Shown piece after piece: positions 9,202-16,963 of a stretch of DNA of 64,000 nucleotides (its first letter is position 1; each line of letters starts with the position of its first letter). The translations under genes and the position numbers were made by a program. This stretch comes from Flavobacteriales bacterium (lineage in GTDB: Bacteria > Bacteroidota > Bacteroidia > Flavobacteriales_D > Parvicellaceae). The DNA is taken from positions 124,001 to 188,000 of the forward strand of contig JAOASC010000046.1 of assembly GCA_025210295.1 (NCBI GenBank), in the 5' to 3' direction. A model generated the notes under the pieces. The model was not told the DNA's origin and searched no databases. It saw only the letters and a program-made list of their open reading frames with translations.

Positions 9202-9761
9202 TTTAGTAAACTTTTATTTGACACGAAATAAACTCCCCATCCAATTAAGCCTCCCAATATTCCTCCAACAAAAACATCTGATGGGTAATGCACTCCTAAA
9301 TACATTCTACTATAAGCTATTAAACCGGCCCATGCCAACAACCAATAAATAATCACTTTATTTTTTGCTTTATAAAACAACCCTAAAGTTGTTGCTATTG
9401 CAAACATATTGGCCGAGTGAGAAGAAACGAAGCCATACAGCCCCCCTTTATAATTGTTGACAAAATGCAAAGACTTAGACAACTCTAAATGATGAGAAGG
9501 ACGATATCGTTGAAAAACTTCTTTAAATAAATATTTTGCACTTAAATCTGCTAAACCTACAGCAACTCCTCCCATTACAATCATTAACACTCCTGTTTTC
9601 CACCCGTAAAAACGAACTGCTATTACAAGAAAAAAGAGGTAAAAAGGTATCCCAAATTTAGCGTCACTTACCCACCACATAATCTGATCCCAAAAGGGAC
9701 TGTGCCAACCATTGATAAACAATAGTAACTTTTGATCAATATTTTCTAAATATTCTATCAA
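9192..9761 (-). CDS. PAP2-superfamily membrane phosphatase
   Basis: 189 residues with five to six hydrophobic spans. All three phosphatidate-phosphatase motifs are present: KX6RP (K80, R87-P88), SSHS with catalytic H115 (113-116; serine in place of the usual proline of PSGH), and SRX5HX3D (S151-R152, H158, D162). Such enzymes dephosphorylate lipid phosphates, for example undecaprenyl pyrophosphate or phosphatidylglycerol phosphate, on the outer face of the inner membrane. The start overlaps DUF3109 as ATGA. Which lipid is used cannot be told from sequence. Confidence 0.92.
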   Translation of the reverse strand: MIEYLENIDQKLLLFINGWHSPFWDQIMWWVSDAKFGIPFYLFFLVIAVRFYGWKTGVLMIVMGGVAVGLADLSAKYLFKEVFQRYRPSHHLELSKSLHFVNNYKGGLYGFVSSHSANMFAIATTLGLFYKAKNKVIIYWLLAWAGLIAYSRMYLGVHYPSDVFVGGILGGLIGWGVYFVSNKSLLKWE

Positions 9762-10333
9762 TTTTTCTTTTCCAACTCTAAATCAACTCTTTCTAAATCT
9801 TGGTAAAATGACTCTCCAAACTTTCTGACAATAGGTTCTTTCAAGAATTGATAAGTTTTAACATTCAATTTTTCACCAAGTTTACAAGCATCATTACAAA
9901 TATTCCAACGGTTATAATTAACAGCTAGGTAATTACGTAATTTAGCAACCCTAATTGGATAAAGATGACATGATATTGGTTTTTTATAGGTGATATCACC
10001 TTGGTTATAAGCCTCTTCAATCGCACACTTTGTGATGTTATTCTCATCAAAAAAGACAAAAGCACATTCAGCTCCATTGACCAAAGTTGTAACAGGTTCA
10101 TTATCTTGATCCATATAAAAAACTCCTGTTTTTTTGACAGCTTCAATTCCTTCTTTTCTCATATAAGGAAGAATGGCTTCTAAATGCTCTTCTATAATTC
10201 CGACTTCCTCCTCTTCCAATGGAGCTCCATTATCTCCCTCTACACAACAAGCCCCTTTGCAAGCATTTAAATCACACACAAAACGTTTTTCAAAAACATC
10301 TAATGAAATTAATTTATCATCAATCTCAACCAT
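9758..10333 (-). CDS. DUF3109 family cysteine-rich protein
   Basis: 191 residues. The N-terminus carries VCDLNACKGACC (C20, C25, C29, C30), followed by further cysteines in GAECAF, TKCAIE, SCHLYPIR and NICNDACK. This is the hallmark of DUF3109, a family related to YkgJ-type zinc/iron-sulphur cluster proteins and widespread in Bacteroidota. Metal binding is likely; a precise function is not known. It is the first gene of an operon with a PAP2 phosphatase and crcB (4-base and 10-base overlaps). Confidence 0.9.
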   Translation of the reverse strand: MVEIDDKLISLDVFEKRFVCDLNACKGACCVEGDNGAPLEEEEVGIIEEHLEAILPYMRKEGIEAVKKTGVFYMDQDNEPVTTLVNGAECAFVFFDENNITKCAIEEAYNQGDITYKKPISCHLYPIRVAKLRNYLAVNYNRWNICNDACKLGEKLNVKTYQFLKEPIVRKFGESFYQDLERVDLELEKKN

Positions 10334-10374
10334 ACCCAGTTCTATAATTATTTTAAATATATCTAAAAGCGAAA

Positions 10375-10464
10375 TTATACTTTTTTCTCAAGATAGGAAT
10401 AAAACGCAGTCGCTTTTTTCAAACTATTTAACAAGCCTCTTTTCTCTTTTAAATCCACAAACAA
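10375..10464 (-). CDS. Candidate small ORF upstream of DUF3109 (29 codons)
   Basis: On the minus strand a TTG at 10462-10464 opens a 29-codon frame ending in TAA at 10375. It encodes a basic peptide, LLNSLKKATAFYSYLEKKV at its C-terminal end. An AGGAG lies 7 bases before the TTG, unusual in this AT-rich genome, and a TATTTTTG box (10492-10499, minus) lies about 28 bases upstream. It could be a leader peptide or small protein of the DUF3109 operon, or simply chance. No homology is known to me. Confidence 0.22.
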   Translation of the reverse strand: MFVDLKEKRGLLNSLKKATAFYSYLEKKV

Positions 10465-10563
10465 TCAACAGCTCCTATTCCAAATTTTGAGCAAAAATAA
10501 GTTTGTAAACATCCCCTTTTTAAGAACTCCTCCATTTTTTATCCGAAATACAAAAACAATTTG

Positions 10564-10571
10564 TAACTTTG
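10564..10571 (+). promoter_or_regulatory. -7 promoter box before the zapA-rny run
   Basis: TAACTTTG matches TAnnTTTG and lies 31 bases before the ATG at 10603, leaving a leader of about 25 bases. A T-rich stretch at 10535-10540 is the only -33 candidate. Confidence 0.5.
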
Positions 10572-10602
10572 TTTGTGAACCAAATACAATTTAATTAATT
10601 CA

Positions 10603-10893
10603 ATGGAGCAAAATGCGAATGCTTTGGATCGTTTAGGAAATGCTGTTCAGGAATTGATGGACAGGTATCAGCAGCTAGAGACTATCAACACAACGTTGAG
10701 TCAAAATGTTACTGAATTAAATGAGCAGTTGAGTAAAAAGCAGAATGAGATTGATACGATTAATGAACAGTATAAGGTTTTAAAAATGGCAAAATCTTTA
10801 GAGGGGGCTTCAAGTGAAAACAAGGAAGTAAAACTGAAGATTAATGAAATGGTAAGAGAAATAGATAAGTGCATTGCACTACTTAATAAATAA
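10603..10893 (+). CDS. Small coiled-coil protein upstream of zapA
   Basis: 96 residues, no signal peptide. Residues about 15-75 form a continuous heptad-like coiled coil rich in Glu, Gln, Asn and Leu (LSQNVTELNEQLSKKQNEI), followed by a short basic/acidic tail. The position directly before zapA (14-base gap) suggests a divisome-associated partner, similar in size and style to ZapB, but no ZapB homology can be claimed. The pair probably shares the -7 box at 10564. Confidence 0.8.
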   Translation: MEQNANALDRLGNAVQELMDRYQQLETINTTLSQNVTELNEQLSKKQNEIDTINEQYKVLKMAKSLEGASSENKEVKLKINEMVREIDKCIALLNK

Positions 10894-10907
10894 TTGAAAT
10901 TAACAAC

Positions 10908-11195
10908 ATGAGTTCGACGCTTTCTATAAAGGTTAATATTGCCGGAAGGACTTATCCACTTACGATAGATCGTAGTGAGGAGGAGGTCATTAGAAAAGCT
11001 GCTGATGCTATTAATAAAAACATCAAAGATTTACAGTCTAATTATGCTGTAAGGGATATGCAAGATTTAATTGCAATGACGTCCTTACAATTTTCCACTG
11101 ATTTGTTGAAACAGAATAAAACTGTTGAGCAAGAGAAAAACGATCAAAAAGTGGAAGCATTAGTCCAAAAAATTGATCAGTTTTTAAATCAATAA
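10908..11195 (+). CDS. zapA: Cell division protein ZapA
   Basis: 95 residues. The N-terminal beta-hairpin LSIKVNIAGRTYPLTID followed by EEVIRKAADAINKNIKDLQ and a C-terminal coiled coil is the ZapA fold. ZapA cross-links FtsZ protofilaments and stabilises the Z ring in the cytoplasm. Length fits the family (about 90-110). It follows a small coiled-coil gene and precedes rny by 112 bases, a neighbourhood common in Bacteroidota. Confidence 0.92.
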   Translation: MSSTLSIKVNIAGRTYPLTIDRSEEEVIRKAADAINKNIKDLQSNYAVRDMQDLIAMTSLQFSTDLLKQNKTVEQEKNDQKVEALVQKIDQFLNQ

Positions 11196-11263
11196 TTTTC
11201 TTTCCTTTTTATGTTTTGCTATTTAGTTAGTGTGTAAACAAGATTAATTTAAATGTTCAATCG

Positions 11264-11283
11264 GTGTAGCAATTGCTATACAC
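11264..11283 (+). other. Small inverted repeat in the leader of rny
   Basis: GTGTAGC and GCTATACAC can fold into a short imperfect hairpin with an AATT loop, 24 bases before the rny start. No T-tract follows, so it is not an intrinsic terminator. It might be an mRNA-stability or regulatory structure. Confidence 0.3.
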
Positions 11284-11307
11284 AAAAACAAATAGAAAAA
11301 AGTAAAT

Positions 11308-12849
11308 ATGGAACCAGTGAGTATTATTATAGGAGTGGTGATTGGGATTATTGCGGGAATTGCTTTTGCTTATTTTTTCTTAAGTAAGGGTATTAACTCC
11401 AAAAAAGAGGTTATAATAAAAGAAGCAAAACTTGAAGCTGAGTCAATAAAAAAGGACAAAATATTGCAAGCCAAAGAAAAGTTTTTATCGCTTAAAGAAG
11501 AGCATGAAAAGACGATCAACAATAGAAACAGAAAACTTCAAGAGCGAGAAAATAAATTCAACCAAAAGGACAAGAACCTGAATAAAAAACTTGATGAGTA
11601 TACCCGAAAGGATAAAGAAGCGACGCGTTTAAAAGACCAATTAACAAGACAAATTGAAGCTTTTGAAAAAAGAAAAGAAGAGGTTGACAAAGTACATACC
11701 AAACAAGTTCAAGAGCTAGAAAAACTAAGTGGTTATACTAAAGATGAAGCAAAAGATCATTTAGTTGAAGCACTTAAAGACGAAGCCAGAACAGATGCTA
11801 TGGCTTACATTCAAGAAATCCAAGAGGAAGCAAAGTTGAACGCCAATAAAGAAGCCAAGAAAATTGTTATCCAATCTATTCAACGCGTTGCAACAGAGAA
11901 AGCTGTTGAGAACTCAGTATCTGTCTTCAACATTGACAGTGATGAAATGAAAGGTAGAATTATTGGACGTGAAGGAAGAAACATTAGAGCTATTGAATCT
12001 GCTACGGGAGTTGAAGTAGTTGTAGATGACACACCAGGGGCAATTATGCTTTCTTGCTTTGACCCAGTAAGAAGAGAAATAGCAAGATTATCTCTACACC
12101 AATTGGTTGCTGATGGAAGAATTCACCCTGCTAGAATTGAAGAAGTCGTTGCTAAAACACGAAAATCTTTAAATGAAGAGATTATAGAAACAGGAAAAAG
12201 GACATGTATTGATTTAGGTATTCATGGTTTACATCCTGAGTTAATTAAAATGGTAGGAAGAATGAAATACCGTTCTTCATACGGACAAAACTTATTACAA
12301 CACTCAAGAGAAGTCGCTAATTTGTGTGCTACAATGGCTTCTGAACTGGGGCTAAATCCAAAAGTTGCTAAACGTGCAGGATTATTACACGATATCGGTA
12401 AGGTTCCTGAGAACGAACCAGAATTGCCACACGCTATCTTAGGTATGAAAATGGCTGAAAAATATGGTGAAAAAGCAGATGTTTGCAATGCTATAGGTGC
12501 TCACCATGATGAAATTGAAATGACCACCTTAATCTCTCCAATTGTTCAAGTATGTGATGCTATCTCCGGTGCGAGACCAGGTGCGAGACGAGAAGTTGTA
12601 GAATCTTACATTCAGCGAATTAAAGATTTAGAAAACGTAGCCTTAGCTAAAGAGGGGGTTACAAAAGCTTATGCTATTCAAGCTGGAAGAGAGTTAAGAG
12701 TTTTAGTTGAAAGTGAAAAAGTATCTGATAAAAGGGCTGATGAACTTTCTTTTGAAATATCTCATCAGATACAAACTGAAATGACATATCCGGGGCAAGT
12801 TAAAGTAACTGTCATTAGAGAGAAAAGAGCGGTAGCATACGCGAAATAA
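11308..12849 (+). CDS. rny: Ribonuclease Y
   Basis: 513 residues in the standard order: N-terminal membrane anchor (about 5-26), long charged coiled coil (about 30-195), KH domain with [11 protein letters not shown] (glycine loop near 220) and HD domain with LLHDIGK (H361, D362). RNase Y is a membrane-bound endoribonuclease that starts mRNA decay. The length is normal (about 510-525) and no key residue is missing. The start follows a 112-base leader after zapA. The methyltransferase gene begins 10 bases after its stop and may be read through. Confidence 0.97.
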   Translation: MEPVSIIIGVVIGIIAGIAFAYFFLSKGINSKKEVIIKEAKLEAESIKKDKILQAKEKFLSLKEEHEKTINNRNRKLQERENKFNQKDKNLNKKLDEYTRKDKEATRLKDQLTRQIEAFEKRKEEVDKVHTKQVQELEKLSGYTKDEAKDHLVEALKDEARTDAMAYIQEIQEEAKLNANKEAKKIVIQSIQRVATEKAVENSVSVFNIDSDEMKGRIIGREGRNIRAIESATGVEVVVDDTPGAIMLSCFDPVRREIARLSLHQLVADGRIHPARIEEVVAKTRKSLNEEIIETGKRTCIDLGIHGLHPELIKMVGRMKYRSSYGQNLLQHSREVANLCATMASELGLNPKVAKRAGLLHDIGKVPENEPELPHAILGMKMAEKYGEKADVCNAIGAHHDEIEMTTLISPIVQVCDAISGARPGARREVVESYIQRIKDLENVALAKEGVTKAYAIQAGRELRVLVESEKVSDKRADELSFEISHQIQTEMTYPGQVKVTVIREKRAVAYAK

Positions 12850-12859
12850 GCGATTTTAA

Positions 12860-13534
12860 ATGGACCAAGCGTTAGTAAATGACATTATCCAATGGGATAT
12901 AGACAATTGGTCAAAAGCTCTACCTTTTTGGGAAGAGAAAATTGATTTTAACAAACATAAGAAAGCCCTTGCTTTAGGAGAACGGGAAGGAGGGCTTTCT
13001 TTATGGTTAGCGTTGCTAGGGATTGATGTTATGTGTACTGATTATCATAAATTTCCTGAAACACCTTTGCCCCTTCACAAAAAACATGCGATTACAGATC
13101 AAATAAAATATGGGCAAGAAAATGCGCTAAACCTTTCTTTTAAAGCCAACAGCTTTGATATTATTGTTTTTAAATCTATGATAGGGGCTTTAGAAAACCC
13201 TAGCAATCAAAAAAAGGCTTTTGATGAAGCTTATAGAGTTTTAAAACCAGGAGGAATCCTTATTTTTGCAGAGAATATCAAAGCCACACAAGCCCATCAA
13301 TATGCTAGAAAAAAATTTACATCATGGGGCAATAGATGGTATTACCCAACGATAAAAGACCTCCAAAAGTATTCATTTAACTTTGAATCTTTTCAATACC
13401 AAACAACAGGCCTTTTATCTCCTTTTGGTAGGTCTGAAAAACAACGTAAAGTTTTGAGTAAATTAGACCATTTTTTTTGTACTGTTACCCCTAATGAATG
13501 GAAATATATTTTATTTGGAGTTGCCAGAAAGTAA
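12860..13534 (+). CDS. Class I SAM-dependent methyltransferase
   Basis: 224 residues. Motif I appears as KALALGEREGGLSLWLA (about 35-52), motif II as VMCTDYHK, and NALNLSFKANSFDIIVFKS with RVLKPGGILIFAE (about 128-143) completes the Methyltransf_11 pattern. It ends with a C-terminal alpha/beta cap. The substrate is unknown. It starts 10 bases after rny and its last 24 bases overlap the 3' end of the convergent FAD-dependent protein gene. A link to polysaccharide modification is only positional. Confidence 0.85.
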   Translation: MDQALVNDIIQWDIDNWSKALPFWEEKIDFNKHKKALALGEREGGLSLWLALLGIDVMCTDYHKFPETPLPLHKKHAITDQIKYGQENALNLSFKANSFDIIVFKSMIGALENPSNQKKAFDEAYRVLKPGGILIFAENIKATQAHQYARKKFTSWGNRWYYPTIKDLQKYSFNFESFQYQTTGLLSPFGRSEKQRKVLSKLDHFFCTVTPNEWKYILFGVARK

Positions 13535-14593
13535 CTGTTTATAGCGGTCTCTTTGATTGTAAAAACTGTAAACAAAATCCGTAGAACGTAAAAATCTTAT
13601 TTTCCCTTCTGCTAAACGTTCTATTTCTTTCATGGTCTCCACATTATTATAATAGGAAGGATAAACACTTGAAGCGATCTTGATTATTTTTGTGGTATCA
13701 GCTATTAACTTGTACTTTTTTAAATAAGCTAACAAATAAGTTTCTATAGCTTCCAAACTCATCTTATTATAAGCTTCAGCAAATATCCCTGCACAAAATA
13801 ATTTTTCATGCTCATTCAACTCTTCATGAACTTGACTAGTCATATCACTTAAACGATGAATAACTTGGTCTCCATTTGTTCTGATATAAGAAAACGCCTT
13901 TCCTTGAACACCTTTAAGAATAAAATGAACATGAATATACGCCACCTTTCGAGTCATTGGCAACACTTCTTTTCCGTCTTCAAACTGAAAACTAGCAATA
14001 TTAGATAATGAAGTCAACACCAACTCATCACTTTCACATAAAGCCTTACCCTGTTGATCAAATAAACAAACAGCATCTTTAGTTATTTTAACCGTTTTAA
14101 TTACTGTATCTAATTTTAGCTCCAATTTATTTTGGTCAATCAGTTGATACACACTCTTTTTTAAATCAGCAGCTCCTCTAATTGGATATAAATAATTTGA
14201 AGGAACAAGGGAAAAACGTACATCTGGAGCTTGGATTGTTGTTTTTATATTCTTTACTCCTTTTATTATTTTTTGGGCTGAAAGCACATTTGCTTTGTAA
14301 TCGTATGGGATTAACCACCTTTTATAAGCTATTGTTGGTTGTGGTGCTAATGAGGTTAATTTAATATTTAGCAACTTTCTTATAAGTTGATAGGTTGATT
14401 TTTCGTAACTCCAAATATGACAACCAGCTTCTACTTCAGGAAAACCTTTATGCTTTACAGTAGTCCATGCTCCACCTGCGACTGATCTTTCATCAATATT
14501 AAGAACAGTTTTGTTTTCTATTTTTTTTAAAAAGCAAGCCTCAATCAATGAGATCGGACTTGTCCCAACAATCACCACATTACACCTATACAT
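13511..14593 (-). CDS. FAD/NAD(P)-binding oxidoreductase, amine-oxidase/UDP-galactopyranose-mutase-like
   Basis: 360 residues. The N-terminal Rossmann motif is VVIVGTSPISLIEA (about 7-20) with serine and isoleucine where GxGxxG glycines are usual. VLNIDERSVAGGAWTTV (about 29-45) is the FAD ribose region of the NAD(P)-binding_8/amine oxidase class. GCHIWSYEKS and YLYPIRGAADL recall UDP-galactopyranose mutase and carotenoid-desaturase-like folds. The gene lies at the edge of the polysaccharide cluster and is divergent to an SDR epimerase. Sugar-nucleotide chemistry is inference. A near-consensus promoter lies at 14613-14643. Confidence 0.68.
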   Translation of the reverse strand: MYRCNVVIVGTSPISLIEACFLKKIENKTVLNIDERSVAGGAWTTVKHKGFPEVEAGCHIWSYEKSTYQLIRKLLNIKLTSLAPQPTIAYKRWLIPYDYKANVLSAQKIIKGVKNIKTTIQAPDVRFSLVPSNYLYPIRGAADLKKSVYQLIDQNKLELKLDTVIKTVKITKDAVCLFDQQGKALCESDELVLTSLSNIASFQFEDGKEVLPMTRKVAYIHVHFILKGVQGKAFSYIRTNGDQVIHRLSDMTSQVHEELNEHEKLFCAGIFAEAYNKMSLEAIETYLLAYLKKYKLIADTTKIIKIASSVYPSYYNNVETMKEIERLAEGKIRFLRSTDFVYSFYNQRDRYKQLLSGNSK

Positions 14594-14612
14594 AAAAACA
14601 CCTAAATCGAGC

Positions 14613-14643
14613 CAAATTTACAATAAACTTAGTTTGATTCAAA
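14613..14643 (-). promoter_or_regulatory. Consensus Bacteroidota promoter TTTG-N19-TAAATTTG
   Basis: On the minus strand the -33 element TTTG (14640-14643) is followed by exactly 19 bases and TAAATTTG (14613-14620). This is the best full match to the Bacteroidota housekeeping promoter in the window. It serves the gene starting at 14593, with a leader of about 12 bases. Confidence 0.75.
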
Positions 14644-14660
14644 TGATTAATGTATTTTTG
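14633..14660 (+). promoter_or_regulatory. Divergent promoter overlapping the minus-strand one
   Basis: TTTG at 14633-14636, 16 bases, then TATTTTTG at 14653-14660. It lies 22 bases before the epimerase ATG chosen at 14682. Its -33 box and that of the minus-strand promoter form the palindrome TTTGATTCAAA (14633-14643), so the two polymerase sites overlap. The spacer is shorter than the usual 19. Confidence 0.5.
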
Positions 14661-14681
14661 GAAAAACTTAGTTTAACAAAC

Positions 14682-15659
14682 ATGATTACAAACAAAAGAG
14701 TACTTGTTACTGGAGGAGCTGGATTCATTGGTTCTAATATTATTGAAAAATTATTAAAGCAAAACAATAAGATTGTTTGTTTAGACAACTTCTCTACTGG
14801 AAAAATAGAAAACATCGAACAATTTATCCACAACGATGACTTTACTCTAATAGAGGGGGATATCCAGAATTTTGAGACGTGTAAAAAAGCTTGCGAGCAA
14901 GTTGACATCATATTGCATCAAGCAGCATTGGGTTCAGTTCCAAGGTCTATTAATGATCCCGTTACGACCAACAATGTAAACATTACAGGTTTTCTAAACA
15001 TGCTTGTTGCTGCTAAAGAAAACAACATCAAACGTTTTGTCTATGCTGCAAGTTCTTCTACATATGGAGATTCTATGCAATTACCCAAAATAGAGGAGAA
15101 TATTGGTAAACCGCTCTCTCCTTATGCTGTTACTAAATATGTAAATGAACTATATGCTGGTGTATTTTCTTCGCTATACGGTCTAGAGTTAATCGGTTTA
15201 CGTTATTTTAATGTATTCGGGAGAAGACAAAATCCAGAGGGAGCCTATGCAGCTGCCATTCCTAAATTTGTAACAGCTTTTATGAAGCACACTGCTCCAA
15301 CCATTCATGGAGATGGAACGCAAACAAGAGACTTTACATACATTGACAATGTAATACAAGCCAATGAACTTGCAGCTACTACGACTAATGTTGATGCCTT
15401 AAACCAAGTCTATAACGTGGCTTGTGGAGAAGAAACAGTTTTAAACGATTTAATCAGTCAGATAAAAGCCCATTTAACAACTTTCGATGCTGAGATTGAA
15501 ACCATTTCTCCTGCTCACATTGCAGAACGAACAGGAGATGTTAGGTATTCTCTAGCCTCTATCGAAAAAGCCAAAAGGTATCTAGGTTATAAGCCTAGTC
15601 ACACATTTAGTGAAGGACTAAAAGAAGCAATAGAATGGTATTGGAATAATTTAAAATAG
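14682..15659 (+). CDS. SDR nucleotide-sugar epimerase (UDP-GlcNAc/Glc 4-epimerase type)
   Basis: 325 residues. The NAD-binding GGAGFIG loop is at 11-17 and the catalytic YAVTK (Y148, K152) follows the SSSTYGD serine motif. The pattern GRRQNPEGAYAAAIPKF is typical of the WbpP/TviC branch that interconverts UDP-GlcNAc and UDP-GalNAc. The frame is open from 14511, but the extra residues precede the canonical N-terminus and would run through the divergent gene and both promoters, so 14682 is the start. It opens the plus-strand polysaccharide cluster. The exact substrate is not certain. Confidence 0.88.
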   Translation: MITNKRVLVTGGAGFIGSNIIEKLLKQNNKIVCLDNFSTGKIENIEQFIHNDDFTLIEGDIQNFETCKKACEQVDIILHQAALGSVPRSINDPVTTNNVNITGFLNMLVAAKENNIKRFVYAASSSTYGDSMQLPKIEENIGKPLSPYAVTKYVNELYAGVFSSLYGLELIGLRYFNVFGRRQNPEGAYAAAIPKFVTAFMKHTAPTIHGDGTQTRDFTYIDNVIQANELAATTTNVDALNQVYNVACGEETVLNDLISQIKAHLTTFDAEIETISPAHIAERTGDVRYSLASIEKAKRYLGYKPSHTFSEGLKEAIEWYWNNLK

Positions 15660-15695
15660 TTCTTGACGTTTATTAAGAATATTTACTGCACATAG

Positions 15696-16943
15696 ATGAA
15701 ATTTATCAATGATTCTTATATTAAAAATGTAGGTATTCTATTTTCTGGGAATGTTTTTGCTCAACTTATCCCTCTTGCCTTAGCTCCTATAATCACTCGA
15801 TTATTTAGTCCCGAAGAACTAGGAATACAAGGTAACTTTATTGCACTGGCAACGTTAATCAGTATTGTTGCCAATGGCAGGTTGGAATTGGCTATAGTGC
15901 TCCCCAAAAAAACACAGGAAGCGATTCAACTGTTAAAGGTTGGCTTAAAAATTAGCATTATCGTTTCCCTTTTAATGTTGGCTTTGCCATTATTAGGGAG
16001 CATCGTTGAAGACTTTTATAAAACCAACTATTTACAGCGATTTCTCCCTTTAATCAGCATTACTGTTTTAACCATTTCTTCCCACAATCTTCTTATTCAA
16101 TGGTTGGTTAGATCTCAACGCTTTCGTACGATTTCTACGATAAAAGTGCTGCTCTCATTATCCACCAATGTTTTGTTTATTCTATATGGATGGCTCAACT
16201 ATAAAGCTGAAGGGTTAATCTACGGGTATCTGTTAGGTTTTATTTTTTCTACAATTGTTTTATTTTTTATTATTCAAAGAGGAATTAATTGGAAGGCAAC
16301 CACTTCAATGAGTACTTTAACATTAATAAAAAAGTATAAAGATTTTCCGTTAATCAACAGCTTACATGCCTTTTCAGATATTCTATTTTCAGAATTTATC
16401 ATCTTAATCATCATTACTCATCACTTTGGAATTGCTACTACAGGAATTTATGTCATCATGGTAAAATACCTAAAAGCACCTACCCGATTTATAGGCAGTG
16501 CTATAGGGCAAGTATTTTATGCTGAAGCGAACATTGCGTTTCAACAGCAAAAAAACACCACTCCCTATTTAAGCAAATCTATCTTAATTGCTCTAATTGT
16601 TGCACTCCCTCTTGTTTTATTCATTTTATTACTAGGGCCACAATTGTTTGAGTGGTATCTTGGAGAAGCTTGGAGTAAGGTTGGGGTATATGCTAAATAT
16701 TTGATTCTTCCCATTGCACTTGGATTAATTTCATCACCAATATCTTCTATTCCCTTAATTTATAACCAACAAAAAAAATCCTTTGTCATAAACTTAATAG
16801 GAATGACATTAAGCGCCTTAACTTTTTATATTGCAGCCGCTTCTTTTTCTTCCATAACTATTGCTTTATTGGCTTTTTCCATCCCACAAACTATACTATA
16901 CCTTTATTTATTAATCTGGTATTATCAACTTTCTAAAACTTAA
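15696..16943 (+). CDS. Wzx-like polysaccharide flippase (first of two)
   Basis: 415 residues with about 12 hydrophobic helices. The N-terminus NVGILFSGNVFAQLIPLAL and PIITRLFSPEELGIQG is characteristic of the MOP/Wzx flippase superfamily, which carry undecaprenyl-linked repeat units across the inner membrane. It sits 36 bases after the epimerase and 20 bases before a second flippase of the same superfamily. The two differ clearly in sequence, so they are not a recent duplicate. Confidence 0.88.
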   Translation: MKFINDSYIKNVGILFSGNVFAQLIPLALAPIITRLFSPEELGIQGNFIALATLISIVANGRLELAIVLPKKTQEAIQLLKVGLKISIIVSLLMLALPLLGSIVEDFYKTNYLQRFLPLISITVLTISSHNLLIQWLVRSQRFRTISTIKVLLSLSTNVLFILYGWLNYKAEGLIYGYLLGFIFSTIVLFFIIQRGINWKATTSMSTLTLIKKYKDFPLINSLHAFSDILFSEFIILIIITHHFGIATTGIYVIMVKYLKAPTRFIGSAIGQVFYAEANIAFQQQKNTTPYLSKSILIALIVALPLVLFILLLGPQLFEWYLGEAWSKVGVYAKYLILPIALGLISSPISSIPLIYNQQKKSFVINLIGMTLSALTFYIAAASFSSITIALLAFSIPQTILYLYLLIWYYQLSKT

Positions 16944-16948
16944 ATTCG

Positions 16949-16956
16949 TATTTTTG
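16949..16956 (+). promoter_or_regulatory. -7 box immediately before the second flippase
   Basis: TATTTTTG ends 7 bases before the ATG at 16964, a GC-rich CGGGCGC lying between. If used, the transcript would start at or next to the AUG. No -33 TTTG is seen at the right distance. Confidence 0.4.
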
Positions 16957-16963
16957 CGGGCGC

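Noticed and set aside
9202-9260. Fluoride riboswitch for crcB
   Set aside because: The crcB start is inside the PAP2 coding region and the operon start shows no such motif.
10173-10490. 105-codon plus-strand frame opposite DUF3109
   Set aside because: It is an antisense shadow; the composition is Ser/Ile/Lys rich without domain features, and DUF3109 is clear on the other strand.
14511-14681. Longer start of the SDR epimerase
   Set aside because: The extension would run through the divergent gene start and both promoters and precedes the canonical GxxGxxG N-terminus.
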